A stretch of 8,222 nt of DNA from Candidatus Peregrinibacteria bacterium (GTDB lineage Bacteria; Patescibacteriota; Gracilibacteria; Peribacterales; Peribacteraceae), in contig JABJGX010000035.1 in assembly GCA_018662075.1 (NCBI GenBank), positions 1 to 8,222 on the forward strand, in the 5' to 3' direction. The notes under the pieces are model-generated. The model did not search any database, had not been told where the DNA came from, and saw only the letters and a program-made list of their open reading frames with translations. The position numbers were made by a program, and so were the translations under genes. Of the stretch, positions 4,253-8,222 are shown one piece after another (the stretch's first letter is position 1; every line of letters begins with the position of its first letter).

Positions 4253-4447
4253 ATGCCACAGCTAAAAAGTACGGTCCCACTCGGGATCCTCAGCCTCTGC
4301 TTGATAGTCATTGGTTGCTTTGGCCTAATTTTCTTCCCGGAGCCGGGAGTCATTTGTCTTGTTGCTGGAATCTGCCTTGCCATCTGGACTGCAGGTAACG
4401 AGCAAGTACAACAAAGCCCTACTCCGCGGAAGGATCGGAAATGGTGA
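4253..4447 (+). CDS. Small two-helix membrane protein of unknown function
   Basis: This is a 64-residue product not recognised as any named family. A short N-terminus is followed by two hydrophobic helices, about 9-28 (with C16 and C22) and about 32-47 (with C35 and C41), separated by a PEPG turn (30-33). A polar, basic C-terminal tail ends PTPRKDRKW. Both termini are probably on the same side of the membrane; the basic tail suggests the cytoplasm. The gene is supported mainly by its strong Shine-Dalgarno and its clear membrane pattern. It stands alone on the plus strand between the divergent nuclease gene and the convergent APS-kinase-like gene. No good promoter was identified in the 96-base upstream gap. 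Confidence 0.65.
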   Translation: MPQLKSTVPLGILSLCLIVIGCFGLIFFPEPGVICLVAGICLAIWTAGNEQVQQSPTPRKDRKW

Positions 4448-4459
4448 AGGGTCATCACT

Positions 4460-4491
4460 AAAAGCGCGTCTATCTTCGGATCGGCGTGCTT
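4460..4491. terminator. Bidirectional terminator-like hairpin with UUCG tetraloop
   Basis: AAGCGCGTC (4462-4470) pairs with GGCGTGCTT (4483-4491), allowing two G-U pairs. After one mismatch, ATC (4472-4474) pairs with GAT (4479-4481) around a TTCG loop, the very stable cUUCGg form. On the minus strand the stem is followed by TTTT (from 4463-4460), so it is best placed to end the APS-kinase-like transcript. It also lies just after the convergent membrane-protein gene. Confidence 0.6.
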
Positions 4492-4511
4492 ATTGTACTT
4501 TCATACCGCTC

Positions 4512-5015
4512 CTACACTTTTACTGCAGCACCAATTTTTTCGTTAAGGAACTGCGTAAATACCTCTCGGGCCTCTTCGATATTTAGCACGTCGTTATCAA
4601 TGAGAAGTGACGGGTTTTCTGGTGCTTCGTACGGACGGTCAGAAGCGTCGAGCCCACTTCGTTTGATGTACACCCACGTTGGGTCGCACATAACTTGAAG
4701 CTCTTCACGGACAGACTGAAACGGTGCAATAACTGATACCAGTACAAGGTAACCACTATCCCGAAGTAGTGCTGCAAGGCGTGCAACACGCATGTTATGT
4801 TTTCGCCTATCCTCTGGGCTAAACCCTTCATCACGTGAAATAGATTCACGCATCTCGTCTCCGTCTAAAACAATCACTCTTCTTGCAAGAGGATGTGATG
4901 GGTCTAGTTGATCATTACAGTATTCGCGTAGTGCAAATGTCAGTGTTGTTTTTCCAGCACCGCTATTACCTGTTAACCACACTATAGGAAACCTGGCTGT
5001 AGTTTGAGATTGCAT
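4512..5015 (-). CDS. cysC: Adenylylsulfate (APS) kinase-like protein
   Basis: CysC phosphorylates adenylylsulfate at the 3' hydroxyl to give PAPS. The 167-residue product has the P-loop GNSGAGKTT (16-24), the substrate motif VLDGDEMRESI (49-59, family 'DGD.(V)R.GL'), GFSPEDRRKHNMRVA (64-78, family 'GFS..DR.ENIRR') and SVIAPF (about 94-99, family 'ISP(Y/F)'). The family is usually about 175-200 residues. This copy has a short, divergent C-terminal lid: the usual 'DPKGLYKKARAG' is replaced by KRSGLDASDRPYEAPENPS, so substrate choice may differ. No sulfate uptake or sulfurylase genes are in view, and the neighbour upstream is a small nucleotidyltransferase. A role in modifying a nucleotide-activated group is as likely as sulfate assimilation. 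A CysC homologue (Cj1415) works as a CDP-phosphoramidate kinase in the Campylobacter capsule pathway. No Shine-Dalgarno is seen; it is probably co-transcribed with the upstream gene (39-base gap). Confidence 0.8.
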   Translation of the reverse strand: MQSQTTARFPIVWLTGNSGAGKTTLTFALREYCNDQLDPSHPLARRVIVLDGDEMRESISRDEGFSPEDRRKHNMRVARLAALLRDSGYLVLVSVIAPFQSVREELQVMCDPTWVYIKRSGLDASDRPYEAPENPSLLIDNDVLNIEEAREVFTQFLNEKIGAAVKV

Positions 5016-5020
5016 CGGAG

Positions 5021-5058
5021 AAGTATTAATGGATAATTATTATGTATTAAGGGATTAT
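5021..5058. repeat. Second copy of the GTATTAAGGG-type intergenic repeat
   Basis: GTATTAATGGAT (5023-5034) and GTATTAAGGGAT (5044-5055) form a direct repeat differing at one base. They fill the gap between the APS-kinase-like start and the nucleotidyltransferase stop. The unit matches the repeat arms at 3195-3288, and in both places it runs into the stop codon of the minus-strand gene through TTATTTTA. Confidence 0.55.
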
Positions 5059-5432
5059 TTTACCTTTAGATGCGCTTCTTTGTCATATGTTTTTCCTGCG
5101 TCGTCGTAGAGTTTTTTTCGAATGTCTGTTGCAGAAATGTTTTCTGTCTTTTCATCTAACTGAATGAGCTCGTACCCAACATCGCGACCAATAAATACTG
5201 TAAGTTCTGCACCTGGGTCTGTAAATGCCTGTATCTCTACCTGGTCTGCATCTGGAAATGCTGCGCGGATCATTGCCTTACGTTTTTCAAAGTCGAAAGG
5301 GTTCTTTTCTGTCTTCTCTGTTTCACGCATCATGACAATGCACCTTTCGCATGTCTGCAGAATCTTTTCAATGCACTTTTTGTGACCATCATGAAATGGT
5401 TGGAACCGGCCGACGAAGAGTCCTGTTTTCAT
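5055..5432 (-). CDS. Small HxGH nucleotidyltransferase (NMN adenylyltransferase/cytidylyltransferase-like)
   Basis: This is a 125-residue member of the HxGH nucleotidyltransferase superfamily, which joins a nucleotide to a phosphorylated small molecule with release of pyrophosphate. The N-terminus GLFVGRFQPFHDGHKK (4-19) contains the HxGH signature H14-D15-G16-H17. The C-terminal ISATDIRKKL (99-108) is the family's 'IS.T.IR' ATP-binding motif. The opening most resembles archaeal-type NMN adenylyltransferase (NadM), but that family is about 170 residues; this one has a short middle, so the substrate is uncertain. NMN, glycerol phosphate-type or sugar-phosphate substrates are all possible. The downstream APS-kinase-like gene suggests the two act on one activated intermediate. 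The start is fixed by the conserved opening just after the ATG; a -35/-10 pair ends 8 bases upstream. Confidence 0.8.
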   Translation of the reverse strand: MKTGLFVGRFQPFHDGHKKCIEKILQTCERCIVMMRETEKTEKNPFDFEKRKAMIRAAFPDADQVEIQAFTDPGAELTVFIGRDVGYELIQLDEKTENISATDIRKKLYDDAGKTYDKEAHLKVK

Positions 5433-5440
5433 AGATTTTT

Positions 5441-5469
5441 ACTTTATTACCGCTTTAGGAAAAAAGCAA
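5441..5469 (-). promoter_or_regulatory. Candidate promoter of the nucleotidyltransferase/APS-kinase-like pair
   Basis: On the minus strand, TTGCTT (5469-5464) and TAAAGT (5446-5441) are 17 bases apart, each four of six consensus positions. The -10 ends 8 bases before the ATG at 5432, again allowing a leaderless or nearly leaderless mRNA. It is divergent from the lysS promoter. Confidence 0.4.
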
Positions 5470-5495
5470 TTGATACTTTCAGATAACCAATCTCC

Positions 5496-5504
5496 TGCTA
5501 TGAT
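5496..5504 (+). promoter_or_regulatory. Extended -10 box for a leaderless lysS transcript
   Basis: TGCTATGAT ends 7 bases before the ATG at 5512. It differs from the TGCTATACT boxes of the nuclease and MerT-like genes at two positions. It argues that upstream in-frame starts (TTG at 5470, ATG at 5500) are not used, because they lie in or before the promoter. Confidence 0.6.
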
Positions 5505-5511
5505 TAAAGCC

Positions 5512-7116
5512 ATGTTCTGGACAGAAGAATTCACTGAGCAAATAAAAGAGCGCTTCCATAAAAAAATTGCGGAAGGGTCCCCTCTTATTATCCGTGATGA
5601 AAAAACATTATCTGGTCGCGTTCATGTTGGATCCCTTCGTGGGATTGTATTGCATGGGCTTATTTCTCAGGTGCTTACAGAGAATAAGGTCGCCAATCAG
5701 TTCCTATTTGAACTAAACGACAACGACCCAATGGACGGACTCCCTATTAATATTGATCAGGAGAAATTCGCTCCGCATATGGGAAAACCACTCTTTGCTG
5801 TTCCTCCGGTTAACGAAGGAGATGAAAACTTTACAACAGGCTTTGGAGAAGAGTTAAAAGTAGCTGTTGCTCCTATGGGCCTTCCTATCGAGTGGTATCA
5901 CTTACGTCCGTTATATGTTGCTGGAAAGTTTAACGAAGTCATTCGTGAGGCACTGGACGGTGCTGCTCGTATTAGAGAGATCTATCAAGAAGTAAGCGGA
6001 GGTGGAAAGCCAGACGACTGGTTTCCTCTCAATGTTATTTGCCCAATATGTGGAAAGATTGGGACAACGAAGGTGACAGCATGGGACCCTTCGCAAGGCT
6101 CAGGGCAAGTCACCTATGAGTGCAAGAAGAACTACGTGAAATGGGCAGAGGGATGCGGACACCAAGGAACAATGAGTCCTTTTGATGGCAACGCAACACT
6201 ACCATGGAAGCCAGAGTGGGCTGCAAAATGGAAAGTAATGGGAGTCGATATTGAAGGAGGGGGTAAAGACCACTATGCAGCTGGAGGATCACGTGAAGTC
6301 GCTGCAAAAATCTCTACAGAAGTATTCAATTACCCCACGCCATTCGACATTTCATACGAATTCTTCAACTTCCAAGGAAAGAAAATGAGTGCAAGTAAAG
6401 GACTAGGAGCTTCTGCAAAGGAAGTGTCCGATTTACTACCACCGAAAATCCTTAAGTTCTTGATGATCCGTAAGGAGCCACGTCAGCCAATCGATTTTGA
6501 CCCAGAAGGAAAGACCTTTCCAAATCTATTTGATGAATATGACCGTTGTGCAGAACATTTTTTCAATAGACATGCAGAGCCATTTGAAGGATATGCACGA
6601 CCATTTGCCCTTGCACAAACAGATCTCTCTAAAGAACCTGAAGACCTGTGGGAAATGCGCTTCCAAGCACTAAGCTTCGTCGTACAAATGCCACACCTAG
6701 ATGTTGAAGTAGAAGCAGCAAAGCTTAAAGGATCAGCGCTAACAGATGCCGAAAAATCTGCTCTTCATGAGAGAGCTTCGTATGTAAAGAAATGGATAGA
6801 TGCCTTGGCACCTGCTGAATACAAGTTTGTCATTCAGGACAGTGTTCCAGCAGACTTGGAACTAAGTGATAACCAGAAAGAGGCGCTGCATGCACTTGGA
6901 AAAAGACTTGGTGACCTCAAGGAATGGAGTGGTGAGACAGTGCATGACAAGATTCACCGTACAAAAGAAGAGTTTGAACTTACTCCTAAAGAAATATTTC
7001 AACCGCTCTATCGCATCTTTATGAATAGAAAGAGTGGACCACAGGTTGGCTGGTTCTTGAGCACGCTCGCCCAAGAGAAGGTTTCTTCTATGCTCATAAA
7101 TGCTTCCTCTTTATAA
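5512..7116 (+). CDS. lysS: Lysyl-tRNA synthetase, class I
   Basis: This enzyme charges tRNA-Lys with lysine. The 534-residue product is the class I (archaeal-type) LysRS, unrelated to the class II enzyme of most bacteria. The HIGH-type motif is H38-V39-G40-S41 in LSGRVHVGSLRG, and the KMSKS-type motif is K291-M-S-A-S295 in GKKMSASKG. A zinc-ribbon insert is made by CPIC (C177, C180) and C204...C215-G-H. Further family features are GGGKDHYAAGGSR (after the insert) and FMIRKEPRQPIDFDPEG-type sequence (LMIRKEPRQPID). The C-terminal helical domain contains the anticodon-binding region and appears full length (family about 500-540). The ATG at 5512 was chosen over the TTG at 5470 because the family opening lies here and an extended -10 box ends 7 bases before it. 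It heads a tight operon, one base before the HD-domain gene. Class I LysRS is patchy in bacteria but common in Patescibacteria. Confidence 0.95.
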   Translation: MFWTEEFTEQIKERFHKKIAEGSPLIIRDEKTLSGRVHVGSLRGIVLHGLISQVLTENKVANQFLFELNDNDPMDGLPINIDQEKFAPHMGKPLFAVPPVNEGDENFTTGFGEELKVAVAPMGLPIEWYHLRPLYVAGKFNEVIREALDGAARIREIYQEVSGGGKPDDWFPLNVICPICGKIGTTKVTAWDPSQGSGQVTYECKKNYVKWAEGCGHQGTMSPFDGNATLPWKPEWAAKWKVMGVDIEGGGKDHYAAGGSREVAAKISTEVFNYPTPFDISYEFFNFQGKKMSASKGLGASAKEVSDLLPPKILKFLMIRKEPRQPIDFDPEGKTFPNLFDEYDRCAEHFFNRHAEPFEGYARPFALAQTDLSKEPEDLWEMRFQALSFVVQMPHLDVEVEAAKLKGSALTDAEKSALHERASYVKKWIDALAPAEYKFVIQDSVPADLELSDNQKEALHALGKRLGDLKEWSGETVHDKIHRTKEEFELTPKEIFQPLYRIFMNRKSGPQVGWFLSTLAQEKVSSMLINASSL

Positions 7117-7117
7117 T

Positions 7118-7711
7118 ATGACTCTCCTTCTAGAACACGCAGACTACGGACATTTACTCCCAGCAGCCCACGGCCTTCTTGAGCAACATGCAGATGCAAC
7201 AAAGGCGCACCTCGTTGCAACTGGTGCCGCGATGGAAGCGCTCGCAAAGAAATTTGGAGGCGATACACAAACATGGAAAGTAGCTGGCATGCTGCACGAC
7301 CTAGACTGGGACCAACTTGATAAAGACTACGAAGCACACTGCGGCGATACACTCGACAACTTACTAAAAACTATCGACGCGCCTGCAGAACTTCTCGGAG
7401 ACATTCGAGCCCACTACCAAGCCAAATACGGAGAAGACTATCCTTTGGATACGCAACTTCGAAAGTGCTTGTACTGTGTCGATGAGCTAACGGGGTTTAT
7501 TATTGCTGTCACACTGGTACGTCCAAGCAAAGCAATTGCTGATGTCGAAGTGAAGAGTGTGAAAAAGAAACTGAAAGACAAAGGGTTTGCCGCCCAGGTA
7601 GATCGTGCACAGATTGGTGCATGTACAGAACTTCTGGACATGGAGCTCGATGAATTTATCCAAATAACACTTGATGCAATGAAAGGAGTGGCAGATGATT
7701 TGGGCCTTTGA
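7118..7711 (+). CDS. HD-domain metal-dependent phosphohydrolase
   Basis: This is a 197-residue HD-superfamily protein; such proteins hydrolyse phosphate esters of nucleotides or similar substrates using bound divalent metal. Likely metal ligands are H31 (KAHLVATG), the H60-D61 doublet in AGMLHDLDWD, H74, H99 (IRAHYQ) and D122 (YCVDELTG). The conserved tail TLVRPSKAIADVEVKSVKKK, then FAAQVDR, and the ending 'DAMKGVADDLGL' are typical of one stand-alone HD family in small-genome bacteria whose substrate is not established. The start at 7118 is one base after the lysS stop (TAA-T-ATG); the in-frame ATG at 7100 would overlap lysS by 17 bases and adds six residues unlike the family. Its stop TGA shares its last base with the next ATG. 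Coupling to lysS suggests co-expression rather than a shared pathway. Confidence 0.85.
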   Translation: MTLLLEHADYGHLLPAAHGLLEQHADATKAHLVATGAAMEALAKKFGGDTQTWKVAGMLHDLDWDQLDKDYEAHCGDTLDNLLKTIDAPAELLGDIRAHYQAKYGEDYPLDTQLRKCLYCVDELTGFIIAVTLVRPSKAIADVEVKSVKKKLKDKGFAAQVDRAQIGACTELLDMELDEFIQITLDAMKGVADDLGL

Positions 7712-8222
7712 TGCATATCTCCACCAAAACACAGTCTTCTACGATTGATTTTCGTACTGTGCAGCAGCTTTCATTACTCAATGATCTCTCGAATATTGAT
7801 GTTAATGACCTTATTCTCGCAATGAAAAACAAAGAAACGCGATATGAACTTAATACTAGACGGTACAATCTCTGCGATGCGATGGTGCTACACTGCATGA
7901 TTCGCAATATTCAACCAAAACGCATTGTGGAAGTTGGTTGTGGTATGAGTAGCTGCATAATGCTAGACACCAATGAGAGATACTTCGATGACAACATCGA
8001 ATGTACGTTTATTGATAGATGTATGAAGATTGTGCATGAAAAATTTCGTACAAAAGACATAGCGCAAAACACCGTATTGGAACGCAATGTACAGGAAGTG
8101 GATCTATCTGTTTTTACATCACTACAAGATGGAGACATTCTGTTTATCGACTCTTCACACTATTACGCTCCAGGTAGTGATGTCTATGACATAGTGCACC
8201 ACATACTTCCTGTAATACACAA
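7711..8222 (+). CDS. SAM-dependent methyltransferase, class I (3' end outside window)
   Basis: The open frame starts at an ATG overlapping the HD gene's stop (TGATG) and runs off the window after 170 codons. It has a leading helical region (1-68), then the Rossmann methyltransferase core: IVEVGCGMSSC (72-82) is motif I, which binds S-adenosylmethionine, and CTFID (98-102) is the strand-two acidic position (D102). DILFIDSSHYY (142-152) is the post-motif strand with D147 and H150, as in the Methyltransf_24-type family often found among glycan-modifying gene clusters. The product is incomplete; family members are typically about 220-260 residues. The substrate cannot be told from sequence; a small molecule or sugar is more likely than nucleic acid. 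It is third in the lysS operon by spacing. Confidence 0.8.
   Translation, partial: MHISTKTQSSTIDFRTVQQLSLLNDLSNIDVNDLILAMKNKETRYELNTRRYNLCDAMVLHCMIRNIQPKRIVEVGCGMSSCIMLDTNERYFDDNIECTFIDRCMKIVHEKFRTKDIAQNTVLERNVQEVDLSVFTSLQDGDILFIDSSHYYAPGSDVYDIVHHILPVIH

Noticed and set aside
1..8222. CRISPR arrays, tRNA, rRNA, insertion sequences or phage genes
   Set aside because: No regularly spaced repeats, tRNA cloverleaf, rRNA core sequence, transposase or phage protein was recognised on either strand by eye.

Overview
The window reads as chromosomal DNA of a Candidate Phyla Radiation (Patescibacteria, probably Parcubacteria-like) bacterium. This is an inference from gene content and layout: a class I lysyl-tRNA synthetase, ribosomal genes joined by one-base TAATG overlaps, very short gaps, many small proteins, almost no Shine-Dalgarno sequences, and moderately AT-rich DNA. 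No plasmid, phage, CRISPR, rRNA or tRNA signature was seen.

Left part (1-1631, minus strand): the start of a ribosomal protein operon, rplC-rplD-rplW (L3, L4, partial L23), driven by a textbook sigma70-type promoter (TTGACC, 17 bp, TATATT). No rpsJ precedes rplC. L4 carries a low-complexity C-terminal tail written by a near-perfect ACT triplet repeat. Next is a roughly 400-base gene-poor stretch (1632-2025) full of strong hairpins, best described as a structured repeat or candidate non-coding RNA, ending at a short ribbon-helix-helix gene with a perfect operator around its -10 box.

Middle part (2171-4156): a broken dihydrofolate-reductase-like gene; a 56-residue protein with 12 cysteines; a divergent, cysteine-rich HxlR-type regulator; a MerT-like three-helix membrane protein with a Cys-Cys pair; and a secreted lipoprotein nuclease. 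Palindromes in the hxlR/Cys-rich intergenic region lie on the -35 box of the Cys-rich gene. This suggests a small metal- or thiol-stress module, which is the most interesting candidate system here.

Right part (4241-8222): a two-helix small membrane protein with a perfect Shine-Dalgarno; a convergent pair encoding an APS-kinase-like protein and a small HxGH nucleotidyltransferase; then a plus-strand operon of class I LysRS, an HD-domain phosphohydrolase and a methyltransferase cut by the window edge. Several genes (MerT-like, nuclease, lysS, hxlR) have a -10 box, often the extended form TGCTATACT, only 6-7 bases before the start codon, which points to leaderless mRNAs.
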